Shown in pieces: positions 8,084-17,085 of a stretch of 64,000 nt of DNA. The notes under the pieces were generated by a model. It ran no database searches. It was given only the letters and a program-made list of their open reading frames with translations, and had not been told where the DNA came from. How positions within the stretch are numbered: position 1 is the stretch's first letter; each line of letters begins with the position of its first letter. Position numbers and translations under genes: made by a program. Source of the DNA: Parapusillimonas sp013416435 (GTDB lineage Bacteria; Pseudomonadota; Gammaproteobacteria; Burkholderiales; Burkholderiaceae_B); NCBI RefSeq assembly GCF_052180245.1, contig NZ_CP197474.1:1550001-1614000 (forward strand), written 5' to 3'.

Positions 8084-9657
8084 CAGAGCGCTGATAAACC
8101 CCCTGTTTTTTAGTTAAGGGGTTTATCGGCTCGTGGTTCAGGCCAATCTCAGCCGATTTGAAGAGTTTGCGGGCCACACGTACATAACGACGGCTTGAGC
8201 CGCGAGCAAGGCCAGACTTGGCCCTATCAAGGCCTCAAGAGGCGCTAAAAGCCGCGCCAGCAGCAGCGCGATCTTCTTCATATTCTGGGCCGCAGCGGCC
8301 AACAGACACTGCTCCATCACTTTCTGTAGACCACGCAGGCGCGCGTAGCGATGGCCATGCAGTTGCTTGGCATCGGCAAAGCTGCGCTCGACCGTCTCCT
8401 GGCGCCTGGCATAGATGCGCTTACCAGCTGGCGTCAGCCGCCGGGCCTTGACCCGCTCTTTGGCCTCCTCCCAGAGGTGGCGCATCACCACTTTGACCCC
8501 CGTCGCGCTTTGTGTGCATCGGGCTCGAACCGGGCAACTGGCGCACTGGGTGCGATCGGAGCGGTATTCGCGGTAACCCTCTCGGTTAGTCGTGCTATAG
8601 GTCAGTGTTTGATTGTTCGGGCAGACATAAGTGTCCGTTTGCGCATCGTATTGATATTCGTGTTTCTTAAAATAACCCGCTCTCTGGGCGGAACGACGGT
8701 ACCCCATGACGCCGGCAATCAGGCGATCCTCAAGGCCCTTGCACACCGCGGCGGTGAAGTAGCCCGCATCCAGGCCGACCGCATAAGGGTTCAAATTAAA
8801 GCGCTCGCGCTGACGATCCAGCCGCGCCAGGTACGGCACGCTGTCATTGACGTTGCCCGGCGTGACGTGTGTGTCGGTGATGATGGCATGCTTGGCATCG
8901 ACCGTGCGGTGATCCAGATAAAAGAACCCTTTGGGCTTACCCTCGCGCGCCATGTAGCCGCTGTCCGGGTCGGTGCGGCTGACCTTGGCCGGGCGCGTGG
9001 GCGGGGGCTCATCGTCCTTGTCCGTGCGCTTTAAGGCCGGCTTGCCGTGCGCTAGGCGGTCGGCATCTACGGCCGCATCCAGCTCCTGCAGGTAGGCCTG
9101 CGCGGGCACAGCCACCTGGCCCTGCTCGGCCTTGTTCTTGTTGGCACTGGCCTTCAAATGCGTGCTGTCCGTATACAGTACCTTGCCCTGGACCATGCCG
9201 CGCCTGATCGCCTGCAGCACTATCTCATCAAAAATCTCTTGGTAAATCTGGCTGTCTGCAAAACGGCGGCGCCGGTTCTGGCTGATCGTGGAGGCGTCGG
9301 GCACCTTATCGGTCAAGCGCAGCCCGAGGAACCAGCGGTAAGCCACATTGACTTGAACGTCACGGACCAACTGGCGCTCGCTTCGAATGCCAAACAAGTA
9401 GCCCAGTAATAGCAACTTGAACAGCAGCACCGGATCAATGGCCGGGCGGCCGTTGTCGGCGCAATAGAGGTGCGCCACCTTGGCGCGAATAAAGCTCAGA
9501 TCTATGGCAGCGTCGATCTTGCGCACCAAGTGATCGGCGGGAACCAAAGATTCCAGCGTCACCATCTCAAGTTCGTGCTGATAAGCGGGGGGATCTCTTA
9601 GCATCCCCACATTATGAACAAGCTCGACGCGTTGCGCGAGGGTTTGTCAGCATTCTG
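8084..9657. mobile_element. IS1182-family insertion sequence, complete
   Basis: A 1574-base element with one transposase gene. Its ends are imperfect inverted repeats: 8084-8101 (CAGAGCGCTGATAAACCC) matches the reverse complement of 9640-9657 (CAGAATGCTGACAAACCC) at 15 of 18 positions. Both ends abut copies of the 30-base palindrome, separated by a single base. A GATAAACCCC/GGGGTTTATC stem (8093-8127) at the left end may stop transcription from or into the element. The transposase frame is intact, so the element may still be mobile. Confidence 0.85.
8138..9604 (-). CDS. IS1182-family transposase
   Basis: About 488 residues, normal for the family. It begins with the DUF772-type N-terminal domain (AIDPVLLFKLLLLGYLFGIRSERQLVRDV), followed by the DDE catalytic domain with GKVLYTDSTHLKASANKN and, later, GLDAGYFTA and the C-terminal RQETVERSFADAKQLHGHRYARLRG-type segment near the last acidic residue. 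CASCPVRARC is the cysteine cluster of this group. ATG 9604 is chosen; GTG 9610 would add two residues. No frameshift or internal stop is seen. Confidence 0.93.
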   Translation of the reverse strand: MLRDPPAYQHELEMVTLESLVPADHLVRKIDAAIDLSFIRAKVAHLYCADNGRPAIDPVLLFKLLLLGYLFGIRSERQLVRDVQVNVAYRWFLGLRLTDKVPDASTISQNRRRRFADSQIYQEIFDEIVLQAIRRGMVQGKVLYTDSTHLKASANKNKAEQGQVAVPAQAYLQELDAAVDADRLAHGKPALKRTDKDDEPPPTRPAKVSRTDPDSGYMAREGKPKGFFYLDHRTVDAKHAIITDTHVTPGNVNDSVPYLARLDRQRERFNLNPYAVGLDAGYFTAAVCKGLEDRLIAGVMGYRRSAQRAGYFKKHEYQYDAQTDTYVCPNNQTLTYSTTNREGYREYRSDRTQCASCPVRARCTQSATGVKVVMRHLWEEAKERVKARRLTPAGKRIYARRQETVERSFADAKQLHGHRYARLRGLQKVMEQCLLAAAAQNMKKIALLLARLLAPLEALIGPSLALLAAQAVVMYVWPANSSNRLRLA

Positions 9658-9753
9658 AGGGGTCAGACCCCGTACGGGGTCTGACCCCATGACTTCGGGG
9701 GCCGGCCCCGTGGCTTGATCCGAGAGGTCGGACCCCATATGGGGTCTGACCCC
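9655..9753. repeat. Two 30-base palindromes right of the insertion sequence
   Basis: A perfect copy at 9659-9688 inside the right 35-base direct repeat (9655-9689), and a diverged copy at 9724-9753 (spacer ATAT). A degenerate GGGGGCCGGCCCC remnant lies between them. The second copy ends 52 bases before the fkpB start. Confidence 0.9.
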
Positions 9754-9805
9754 ATGATGTGCTCTAAAATAGGGGAACGCTAACGATCCTCTACGGTGAC
9801 AGATT

Positions 9806-10282
9806 TTGACTTCTACCTCTGAACCAGTGAAAGCTTTTGTCCGCCCTGATTCCTACCTAACTTTGCATTACCGCATCGACCTGCTCACCGGGCCGGCGGC
9901 GGGGTCGACTTTCGCCAACACTTTCGACGGGAAGCCGGCCACTTTGCAGATGGGCGCGGGCCAATGGGCGCCGGGCATGGAAAACGCCTTGCTGGAACGT
10001 GAAGAAGGCTCGCGCTTTTCCTTCGAGCTTCCGGCGGCGCAGGCATATGGCGATCGCAATTCCGATCTCGTCCAATGGGTCAAGCGCTCTGTGCTCGAGG
10101 CCCATGCGGGGCCGGGCATGGAATTCGAGCCCGGCGACATGGTCGAGTTCCCGGCTCCCAATGGCAGCCGCTATTCCGGGGTGCTGAAGCAAATCGAAGG
10201 GGATGTGGCCCTGTTCGACTTCAACCATCCGCTGGCGGGCGCGGATCTGCGCATCGACGTTCATTTATTGGGAGTCTTGTAA
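9806..10282 (+). CDS. fkpB: FKBP-type peptidyl-prolyl cis-trans isomerase, SlpA-like
   Basis: The 158-residue protein has the short FKBP/IF-domain architecture of SlpA/FkpB: DSYLTLHYRI, GSTFANTFDGKPATLQMGAGQWAPGMENAL-type flap region, then the insert-in-flap chaperone segment and ALFDFNHPLAGADL near the C-terminus. It catalyses prolyl isomerisation and acts as a cytoplasmic folding helper. The best start is TTG at 9806 because no in-frame ATG or GTG gives a full N-terminus; no strong ribosome site is visible. Its stop codon overlaps the ispH start by one base (TAATG), the conserved fkpB-ispH pairing of proteobacteria. Confidence 0.9.
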   Translation: MTSTSEPVKAFVRPDSYLTLHYRIDLLTGPAAGSTFANTFDGKPATLQMGAGQWAPGMENALLEREEGSRFSFELPAAQAYGDRNSDLVQWVKRSVLEAHAGPGMEFEPGDMVEFPAPNGSRYSGVLKQIEGDVALFDFNHPLAGADLRIDVHLLGVL

Positions 10283-11253
10283 TGCCGGACATCAACGCGG
10301 CAGGGACGGAGCTGGAAGTCGTCCTCGCCCAGCCCCGGGGGTTTTGCGCGGGGGTGGACCGCGCCATCGATATCGTCGAGCGTGCCCTCGAACTGCATGG
10401 CGCGCCGATCTATGTGCGGCACGAGATCGTGCACAACCGCTATGTGGTTCAAGACCTGCGCAACAAGGGTGCCATTTTCATCGATGAACTGCACGAAGCG
10501 CCTGCCGGAGCCATCGTGGTGTTTTCCGCCCACGGTGTGTCCCGCAGCGTACGCGACGAGGCGGAGCGCATGGGCTTGAAGGTGTTCGACGCCACCTGTC
10601 CCCTTGTCACCAAAGTCCACATCGAAGTCGCCCGCATGCGGCAGGCGGGCCGCGAAATCATCATGATCGGCCACAAAGGGCATCCCGAGGTGGAAGGCAC
10701 CCTGGGGCAGGCCGACGAAGGCATGTATCTGGTGGAGACACCGGAAGACGTGTCCGCCCTGCAGGTCAAGGATCCTGAAAACCTGGCGTTCGTCACGCAG
10801 ACGACGCTGTCGGTCGACGATGCGGCCATCGTGGCGGCCGCCCTGCGCGCCCGCTTCCCGACCATCGTCGAGCCCAAGAAAAGCGATATCTGCTATGCCA
10901 CCCAGAATCGCCAGGACGCCGTCAAGATCATGGCGCCCGCTTGCGACCTGGTGCTCGTGGTGGGCAGCCCCAATAGCTCGAATTCCAACCGCCTCAGGGA
11001 AGTTGCGGAACGCAAAGGCGCCGCCGCCTACCTCATTGACGACCCCGACATGATCGAACCGGCCTGGCTGGAGAGCACCAAGCGCGTCGGGGTGACCGCG
11101 GGGGCATCGGCGCCCGACGTGCTGGTTCAGCAGGTGGTGGCCCGCCTGAAGGAACTCGGCGCGGTGTCGGTGCGCACGCTGGACGGCGCGCCCGAAAACG
11201 TTTCGTTCCCCTTGCCCAAGGAACTGTCCCGGAAAATCAAGGAAGCCCCATGA
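10282..11253 (+). CDS. ispH: 4-hydroxy-3-methylbut-2-enyl diphosphate reductase
   Basis: The last enzyme of the MEP pathway; it reduces HMBPP to isopentenyl and dimethylallyl diphosphate. The 323-residue protein holds the three cluster cysteines of the family, Cys22 (PRGFCAGVDRA), Cys106 (DATCPLVTKVH) and Cys204 (SDICYATQNRQ). Substrate-binding histidines are visible in EIVHN and SAHGV, and the catalytic Glu in HPEVEGT. It is essential in organisms relying on this pathway. It sits in a translationally coupled run with fkpB upstream and maiA downstream (four-base ATGA overlap). Confidence 0.97.
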   Translation: MPDINAAGTELEVVLAQPRGFCAGVDRAIDIVERALELHGAPIYVRHEIVHNRYVVQDLRNKGAIFIDELHEAPAGAIVVFSAHGVSRSVRDEAERMGLKVFDATCPLVTKVHIEVARMRQAGREIIMIGHKGHPEVEGTLGQADEGMYLVETPEDVSALQVKDPENLAFVTQTTLSVDDAAIVAAALRARFPTIVEPKKSDICYATQNRQDAVKIMAPACDLVLVVGSPNSSNSNRLREVAERKGAAAYLIDDPDMIEPAWLESTKRVGVTAGASAPDVLVQQVVARLKELGAVSVRTLDGAPENVSFPLPKELSRKIKEAP

Positions 11254-11897
11254 AACTGTACGGTTATTTTCGCAGCTCCGCCGCGTACCGGGTGCGTATC
11301 GCATTGAATCTCAAGAACATCGCATACGAAAGTGTTTCGGTGCACCTTCTCAAGGACGGCGGGCAGCAGAACTCCGAGAGCTACAAGGCCTTGAATCCCA
11401 CCGGGCTGGTGCCCACGCTGGTGGATGGCGACCTGGCGATCGGGCAGTCCATGGCCATCCTGGAATATCTTGAGGAAACCCGCCCCGAGCCCGCCTTGCT
11501 GCCGCCCGATGCACAGGGCAGGGCGCGCGTCCGCGCGATTGCCCAGACCATCGCCTGCGATATCCATCCTTTGAACAATCTGCGCGTCCTCAAATACCTG
11601 AAGCACACCTTGGGCGTCGACGAAGCGGCGAAAGACGCCTGGTATCGCCATTGGGTCGAGACGGGACTGGCGTCGGTGGAAGCCATGCTGTCGCGCAGCG
11701 ACCGCACCGGGCGTTTCTGCCACGGCGACCAACCCGGACTTGCCGACCTGTGCCTGGTGCCGCAGCTCTTCAATGCGCGCCGCTTCAATTGCGATGAAAA
11801 CGCATTCCCCACCATCGTCCGTATCGATGCCGCTTGCGCGGAGCTGGAAGCCTTCCAGAAGGCGGCGCCTGATCGCCAGCCGGACGCGGAAGCTTAG
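11250..11897 (+). CDS. maiA: Maleylacetoacetate isomerase / zeta-class glutathione transferase
   Basis: The 215-residue protein has an N-terminal thioredoxin-like GST domain beginning MKLYGYFRSSAAYRVRIALN; SSAAYRVR is the zeta-class glutathione-activating motif (Ser9, Ser10). NPTGLVPTLVDGD and GQSMAILEYLEE follow, with an all-helical C-terminal domain. The enzyme isomerises maleylacetoacetate to fumarylacetoacetate with glutathione. It overlaps ispH by ATGA, so it is cotranscribed with housekeeping genes rather than with homogentisate genes; its in vivo substrate may therefore be different. A palindromic repeat follows its stop. Confidence 0.88.
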   Translation: MKLYGYFRSSAAYRVRIALNLKNIAYESVSVHLLKDGGQQNSESYKALNPTGLVPTLVDGDLAIGQSMAILEYLEETRPEPALLPPDAQGRARVRAIAQTIACDIHPLNNLRVLKYLKHTLGVDEAAKDAWYRHWVETGLASVEAMLSRSDRTGRFCHGDQPGLADLCLVPQLFNARRFNCDENAFPTIVRIDAACAELEAFQKAAPDRQPDAEA

Positions 11898-11913
11898 CAC
11901 CCGCCGGGAAATT

Positions 11914-11943
11914 GGGGTCAGACCCCGTACGGGGTCTGACCCC
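11914..11943. repeat. 30-base palindrome between convergent genes, overlapping a stop codon
   Basis: A perfect copy (spacer GTAC) between the maiA stop and the convergent isomerase gene. The final seven codons and the TGA stop of the minus-strand gene are encoded by the palindrome. Confidence 0.95.
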
Positions 11944-12547
11944 GGGGATCGTCGCGCTCGGCCATCCATTTGCGTATGTGTTCGAAGCGGTCGAAGCCCC
12001 AGAACGGCTCGTCGTCCACGATAATGTAGGGCGAGCCGAATACGCCGCGAGCCATGGCGGCGGACACTTCTTCCTTCAATTGATTCTTGATCTCGTCCGT
12101 GGCAATGCCTTGGGGGAGGCGGTTTCCGTCCGCACCTGTCTGGTTCGCCAGAGAGGCCAGGACCTCCAGTTGGGTAATGTCCTGCCCTTCGGCGAAATAC
12201 GCCCGGTATACGCGCTTGGCGAAATCGGCGGCCAGTAGAGGATCTTGCTTCTGCAGAAACAGCATGGCTCGGGAAGCAGCCACAGCGCCGATGGGAAACG
12301 CGGCGGGCTCTTGGTAGGGAATGCCGAACAGGCGGGCGCTGCGTTCGATGTCGTGCCGGGAATAGGCGCCCTTCAGGGGGATTTCGACAAGAGGGCCTGA
12401 ACCCATGGCCTTGAACAGCGGGCCCAGCAGTATCGGTCGCCAACGTATTTCTCTATGAATATCGTTAGCGAGTCGCTCGATGGCGGTGCTGGCAAAATAG
12501 CCGTAGGGGGACGAGAAATCGAAATAAAAATCCAGAGTGGCGGTCAT
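11918..12547 (-). CDS. DsbA-fold 2-hydroxychromene-2-carboxylate isomerase family protein
   Basis: The 209-residue protein starts with LDFYFDFSSPYGYFAS, the kappa-class GST/HCCA isomerase motif with a serine (Ser12) where DsbA has cysteine. A thioredoxin-like fold with helical insertion follows, ending near VFGSPYIIVDDEPFWGFDR. Known members isomerise hydroxychromene carboxylate in naphthalene breakdown using glutathione, but most genomic copies have unknown substrates. ATG 12547 is chosen over an upstream frame to 12634. The last residues, GQTPYGV, come from the palindromic repeat, so the native C-terminus was probably changed by repeat insertion. Confidence 0.87.
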   Translation of the reverse strand: MTATLDFYFDFSSPYGYFASTAIERLANDIHREIRWRPILLGPLFKAMGSGPLVEIPLKGAYSRHDIERSARLFGIPYQEPAAFPIGAVAASRAMLFLQKQDPLLAADFAKRVYRAYFAEGQDITQLEVLASLANQTGADGNRLPQGIATDEIKNQLKEEVSAAMARGVFGSPYIIVDDEPFWGFDRFEHIRKWMAERDDPRGQTPYGV

Positions 12548-12680
12548 GTGGGTGTCTCGCGGGATGCAGTCGTTTTCAAAAGTTTTGCATACATGGTATG
12601 GCAGCACCGTTCCAGGACGCAATGGGGCCCGCATTCGTGGTTAAATGAGTCGATTTTCTTGATCGTGAGAAGAGGGATAA

Positions 12681-14111
12681 ATGAATAAAGGGAAGTTGCT
12701 GGTTACGACGGTGATCGTGCTGGGAGCGGCTTATGTGGGCGCCACTTGGTACGTAGGGAAAGAGGTCCAGTCCACCGTCGAACGCCTGGTCGCGCAATCG
12801 AACGAGCGCATGGCCCAGCTGCTGGGGCCGAACATGGCGCGCGACAACCTCAATATCGAGATCAACAAGTACGAGCGCGGGATCTTTTCATCAGACGTCG
12901 TGTACACCTTCCGTCTCAAGGGCGCCGACGGCAAGCAGCATGACCTGATGTTGAAAGACCATCTATTGCATGGGCCTTTGCCCTGGGAGGCCATGCGAGA
13001 AGGCGAGTTCGCGCCGGTGCTGGCGCTGAGCCGCAGCGAGCTGCTTCCCACGCGAACCGTTCAGGCCTGGATGGACAGCCAACGGGGCGCATCGCCCGTG
13101 GTGATCGATACCCGCATCGACTTCGGCGGCAAGGGAAGCTCTGAATGGACATTCCTGCCCACCGAGCTCTCTGAAGGCGGAAGCAAGGTTTCCTTCAGCG
13201 GCGGCTCACTCTCCATGCGCTTCAGCAACGATTTCAAGGACGTTTCCGCGCGTGGCGGGTTCAAGGCCCTCAACCTCTTCGACAGCGGCGACGATGACAG
13301 TTTCGCGCTGCGCGACGTGCGCATCGAAACCGAGAACGTCACGCGAGCCGATGCATCGGCGCGCCAGCAGAGCAGCCTGACGGCCGAACAAGTCGTCCTC
13401 GACGAGCATACCGACGAGCCGCTCAAGCTGGGCAAGGTCGCGGTCTCGGTCGACGCCACGCAGGTCGGAACCATGATGGACGGCGCCATACGCTATGACT
13501 TCGGGCAGGTGGCGGCCGGCGACATCAAGCTGGGCAGCTTCGCGGCGGGGGGCAAGGTTCTTCGCCTCGACGCGGCGGCGTTCACCGCGCTGGCCGGCGA
13601 ATACGATGCCATACAGGCAAAGTACGGCACGACGGAATTCAGCATGACGGACGAAGAACAGGAACGGCTGCGTGATCGGGCCATGGCGTTGCTGGCCTCC
13701 AGCCCGTCCATCGTCATCGATCCCTTGGTCTGGAAGAACGAAAAGGGCGAGAGCACACTGCGCTTTCAATTGGACCTGGCGGCACCCACCGATCCCAAGA
13801 CACGGGATATCGAGGTACTGCTGTCCGAAATCATCCGGCTTGCCGGCCTGGACCTGAAGCTGTCCAAGGCGATGTTCGTCCAAGCCTTTGGCCAAACGGC
13901 GGAAGGCACCGACGACCGCCTGCAAATGGAAATGATGGGCAGCGAACTTTACGACCAATACGTCAATGAACTTCAGCAAGCCGGCTTGGTGAAGGTCGAC
14001 GGCGATGTCGCGACCGGATCGGTGCTGTACCAGGACCGCAAGGTCACGCTCAATGGCGAGACGATGACCGTCGAAGAACTGGTGCAACGCATCATGCTGT
14101 TTGCGATGTAG
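12681..14111 (+). CDS. YdgA/DUF945 family protein
   Basis: The 476-residue protein has an N-terminal membrane anchor (LLVTTVIVLGAAYVGATWYVG, about residues 6-26) followed by a long soluble region. VERLVAQSNERMAQL and YERGIFSSDVVYTF match DUF945, a beta-rich periplasmic family related in shape to AsmA/lipid-handling proteins. Length is normal for the family. It is transcribed alone; AGAGGG precedes the start. Function is unproven; a link to the envelope is inferred from topology and family. Confidence 0.82.
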   Translation: MNKGKLLVTTVIVLGAAYVGATWYVGKEVQSTVERLVAQSNERMAQLLGPNMARDNLNIEINKYERGIFSSDVVYTFRLKGADGKQHDLMLKDHLLHGPLPWEAMREGEFAPVLALSRSELLPTRTVQAWMDSQRGASPVVIDTRIDFGGKGSSEWTFLPTELSEGGSKVSFSGGSLSMRFSNDFKDVSARGGFKALNLFDSGDDDSFALRDVRIETENVTRADASARQQSSLTAEQVVLDEHTDEPLKLGKVAVSVDATQVGTMMDGAIRYDFGQVAAGDIKLGSFAAGGKVLRLDAAAFTALAGEYDAIQAKYGTTEFSMTDEEQERLRDRAMALLASSPSIVIDPLVWKNEKGESTLRFQLDLAAPTDPKTRDIEVLLSEIIRLAGLDLKLSKAMFVQAFGQTAEGTDDRLQMEMMGSELYDQYVNELQQAGLVKVDGDVATGSVLYQDRKVTLNGETMTVEELVQRIMLFAM

Positions 14112-14120
14112 AAGGTCACA

Positions 14121-14224
14121 AGGGTCAGACCCCATGCGGGGTCTGACCCTGCTCCGATGAAGAACGGGGTCTGACCCCAACCGACGGAAACCCGAGGCCA
14201 GGCCCCCGCATGGGGTCTGACCCC
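14121..14224. repeat. 30-base palindrome with outer base-pair swap, plus two partial copies
   Basis: Full copy at 14121-14150 in which the outer G-C pair is A-T on both arms (AGGGTC...GACCCT, spacer ATGC). A single half site lies at 14166-14178 and a three-quarter copy at 14206-14224. They fill the gap between the DUF945 gene and the chemotaxis receptor. Confidence 0.9.
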
Positions 14225-14318
14225 CCAGGAAATCCCCTAGCGGCAAAAACCTAAAGTGAATGCATCATAGCCGGTGAATATCTGGCAGAACGAAGCATTC
14301 TCTTACAAGGAAGCCGTG

Positions 14319-16424
14319 ATGGAGACAACACATACGGGGCGCAAGAACCCCGCGCGGTCGGCGGGATGGATGGGCCGGCGCTCGTTGGCAATCAAGCTGT
14401 TCTGGGTTACGACGCTGGTGGCGGTGGCCGTCATGGCTACGATCAGTGTCTTGGGCACCCTGCAAAACAGGCAGACGGCGGTCGACGCCGTACAGCGGGA
14501 AATGGCCTCTTCGCTGCAGTCCGTCGAACAATCGCTTTCCATGCTGTTTTCCAATGCCAGCAGGCAGGGAACGGACACGCTTCCCATACTGAAACGCGAA
14601 CTGGGAGGCAACCCGCAGCTGGATGGCACCCTGGTTGAAACCGACGACGGCACCCAGATTCCCCTGATGGTGGTCGGCGACCACATTCTCAACGGCGATG
14701 TCGAACTGCTGACCCGGGTCCATGAAAACACCGGTGCCGATCCCGCCATTATCGTGCGCAAGGACGGCCAATGGCTGCGCGCCGCGACCTTGCTGCAGGA
14801 CGGCGAGGGAAAATTCCTTACGGGCAGCGTGGTCGACAAGCAGGACATCCTGGCTCGCAGCCTCGACAGCGGAAGCCCTTTCACAGGGGTCGTGCAGCGC
14901 AACGACCGCTGGTATGCCATGAGCGTCGAGCCACTTTATGACGATGCCGGCCAGGTCTTTGGCGGCCTTTCCGTGCGCGTTCCCATCGATGTCCAGGTTC
15001 AGCAGCTGTTGATGTGGGTGCGGTCCGTCAGCGTGGCCGAATTCGGACGGCTCGGCATCCTGCAGAAAACGGATGGGGGCGCGCTGGTGCCCTTGCCCGA
15101 CATGCAGGCGGGCGATGTACCCGGCCAGGCCGTGGCAAAGCTTGAAGACCTTGCGTCCCAGCCGCGCGGGGTCGCCGAGGTGAGTCTGAGCAACGGCACC
15201 GAACCCGTCGATCAATTCATCGCGTGGGAATCCGTCGATGGCTGGAACTGGGTCGTCTACGGGGTGGGCGAGAAATCCGCCTTCCTGCAAGGCAGTGTGC
15301 AGCAGCTGATTCACCAAGGGATCATGATGCTGATCGGCACCTTGCTCATTTCGCTCTTGGTCGGTTGGCTGGCGGCGCGCACTTTGCGGCCGGTCCGGCA
15401 AGTGATGGACATCATGGACAAACTCGGACAGGGCGATCTGACCGCCCGCGTGCCCGACGTGCCGCCCAATAGCCGCAATGAGGTCCATGTGCTTTTGGGC
15501 AATGCCAAGCGCACGCAGCAAAACCTGGCGCGCACCATCGCCATGGTCCGCGCCAGCGTCGACGAAATCGGCACGGGGTCCAGCGAGATAGCGGCGGGCA
15601 ACACGGACCTTTCCAGCCGTACCGAGCAGCAGGCGGCATCTTTGCAGGAAACGGCGGCCAGCATGGAACAACTCGCCGCGACGGTAAAGCAGAATTCCGA
15701 TCACGCGAGGCAGGCCAACAGTCTGGCGGTCGACGCTTCCGACGTGGCGCAGCGCGGCGAGGAAGTCGTGTCCAAGGTCGTCGACACAATGCATCGCATT
15801 TCCGACAGCTCCGGCAAGATCGGAGAAATCGTCGGCGTGATCGACAGCATTGCCTTCCAGACCAACATTCTGGCGCTCAACGCAGCGGTCGAGGCGGCTC
15901 GAGCGGGCGAGCAGGGGCGCGGATTTGCCGTGGTGGCGTCCGAAGTCCGTTCGCTGGCTCAGCGCAGTGCCGAGGCCGCCAAGGAAATCAAGAACCTGAT
16001 CGAAGCATCGATCACCGAAATCCACGCTGGGGCACAGCAGGTCGAAGGGGCGGGAACCACGATGCAGGAACTGCTCGCGTCCGTCAAGCGGGTCAGCGAA
16101 ATCATCAAAGAAATCTCCTCCGCGTCCGACGAGCAGTCCAGCGGCATCGCACAGATCAACCTGGCGGTATCGCAAATGGATGAAGTCACCCAGCAGAATG
16201 CCGCCCTGGTCGAGCAAGCCGCTGTCGCGGCCGCTTCACTGCAGGATCAGGCCGGGAGGCTGACGGAGGCCGTTGCCGTATTCAAGCTGGCCTCCGGTTC
16301 GGGCATGGTGGTTGACATGCAGGAGGCTTCGGCGGACTACCTTCCGTCCGTCCCGGCCCGCAAGGCCCGCCAAGAAGACGACGAAGACGAGGAGCGCCTG
16401 TCCATCAACCTGCGTCTTGCCTAA
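14319..16424 (+). CDS. Methyl-accepting chemotaxis protein with double Cache sensor
   Basis: The 701-residue inner-membrane receptor has TM1 at about residues 26-46, a periplasmic Cache_3-Cache_2-type sensor region to about residue 325, TM2 (MMLIGTLLISLLVGWLAA), a HAMP domain, and a cytoplasmic signalling domain with the strictly conserved hairpin tip around IDSIAFQTNILALNAAVEAARAGEQGRGFAVVASEVR. It reports ligand binding to CheA/CheW. No terminal NWETF-like CheR/CheB tether is present; the C-terminus is acidic and ends INLRLA. ATG 14319 is preceded by AAGGA; the longer frame from 14274 lacks this. Ligand unknown; such sensors often bind organic acids. Confidence 0.94.
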   Translation: METTHTGRKNPARSAGWMGRRSLAIKLFWVTTLVAVAVMATISVLGTLQNRQTAVDAVQREMASSLQSVEQSLSMLFSNASRQGTDTLPILKRELGGNPQLDGTLVETDDGTQIPLMVVGDHILNGDVELLTRVHENTGADPAIIVRKDGQWLRAATLLQDGEGKFLTGSVVDKQDILARSLDSGSPFTGVVQRNDRWYAMSVEPLYDDAGQVFGGLSVRVPIDVQVQQLLMWVRSVSVAEFGRLGILQKTDGGALVPLPDMQAGDVPGQAVAKLEDLASQPRGVAEVSLSNGTEPVDQFIAWESVDGWNWVVYGVGEKSAFLQGSVQQLIHQGIMMLIGTLLISLLVGWLAARTLRPVRQVMDIMDKLGQGDLTARVPDVPPNSRNEVHVLLGNAKRTQQNLARTIAMVRASVDEIGTGSSEIAAGNTDLSSRTEQQAASLQETAASMEQLAATVKQNSDHARQANSLAVDASDVAQRGEEVVSKVVDTMHRISDSSGKIGEIVGVIDSIAFQTNILALNAAVEAARAGEQGRGFAVVASEVRSLAQRSAEAAKEIKNLIEASITEIHAGAQQVEGAGTTMQELLASVKRVSEIIKEISSASDEQSSGIAQINLAVSQMDEVTQQNAALVEQAAVAAASLQDQAGRLTEAVAVFKLASGSGMVVDMQEASADYLPSVPARKARQEDDEDEERLSINLRLA

Positions 16425-16439
16425 GGGGCTCGGGGTCCG

Positions 16440-16832
16440 CTAGCCTGCAATACTTTGGATCCGGCGCGCCAGTTCTGGGTCGCGCTGGATCGCTTGGTTG
16501 ATGCCGTTGAACTGATCCACCGTCATGCCTTCGTCATGGACGGCCTTGACCATTTTTCCGTCGGCTTCTTCAAAGACCTTTTTGCGGGTGGCTTCGTCTT
16601 TGGTGGTTTCCAGCTTGGGCGTGTATTCCTGGGAAATCATCGCCACTTTTTGCGATGCGCTCACGAACCGTGTCAGTTGCGCATCGGAGTAATCGGGGGT
16701 GGGAACGTTCATTCCGGCGGCGGGAGGAGCGGCGGGCGCAGCGCCTGCGGCCGGCTGTTGTGCAAAGGCGGCGCCGCTGATGCCGAATGCAAGGGCAGCG
16801 CCGGTGAGGACTGTGGTAATGCGTTTATGCAT
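16440..16832 (-). CDS. Secreted DUF4168 protein
   Basis: The 130-residue protein has a clear Sec signal peptide (MHKRITTVLTGAALAFGI then SGAAFAQQ), an Ala/Pro-rich linker, and a helical C-terminal domain with YSDAQLTRFVSASQKVAMI typical of DUF4168. Function unknown; a periplasmic location is expected. ATG 16832 is preceded by AGGAGA, which decides the start over a longer frame to 17003. It converges with the chemotaxis receptor, 15 bases apart. Confidence 0.85.
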   Translation of the reverse strand: MHKRITTVLTGAALAFGISGAAFAQQPAAGAAPAAPPAAGMNVPTPDYSDAQLTRFVSASQKVAMISQEYTPKLETTKDEATRKKVFEEADGKMVKAVHDEGMTVDQFNGINQAIQRDPELARRIQSIAG

Positions 16833-16939
16833 GCAATCTCCTGTCTGTTGCCATGGGTGAATTCCCATGATGACAACATCCAGCGAGACTACAAGCCGAT
16901 TCTGTGGGAAGTATTGTCCGCAGGAAACGGCAGGTAACC

Positions 16940-16970
16940 CGAAGGCCCGCTCCCGCCGGGAGGGCCTTCG
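16940..16970. other. Strong hairpin between the DUF4168 and M20 genes
   Basis: CGAAGGCCC and GGGCCTTCG arms enclose an inner CTCCC-GCC-GGGAG stem, giving a long GC-rich hairpin. It lies downstream of the minus-strand dipeptide operon and could halt its transcript, but no T-run follows, so it is not called a terminator. Confidence 0.5.
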
Positions 16971-17023
16971 AAATTCGGCAGGTTTATTACGTTTCAGCAA
17001 CATCCTGCCTGGCGGAGCGCATT

Positions 17024-17080
17024 GGGGTCAGACCCATACGGCAAGATTCAGGGGTCAGACCCCGTACGGGGTCTGACCCC
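17024..17080. repeat. 30-base palindrome plus a truncated copy
   Basis: Full copy at 17051-17080 (spacer GTAC) and a left-half remnant at about 17024-17040, directly downstream of the minus-strand M20 peptidase gene. Confidence 0.92.
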
Positions 17081-17085
17081 GCCGA

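Noticed and set aside
14265..16217. 650-residue minus-strand reading frame opposite the chemotaxis receptor
   Set aside because: Antisense to a receptor with clear conserved domains; its His/Gly/Arg-rich composition is what GC-rich antisense gives.
16940..16970. Intrinsic terminator call for the hairpin downstream of the M20 operon
   Set aside because: The stem is strong but no T-run follows on either strand; kept as a hairpin only.
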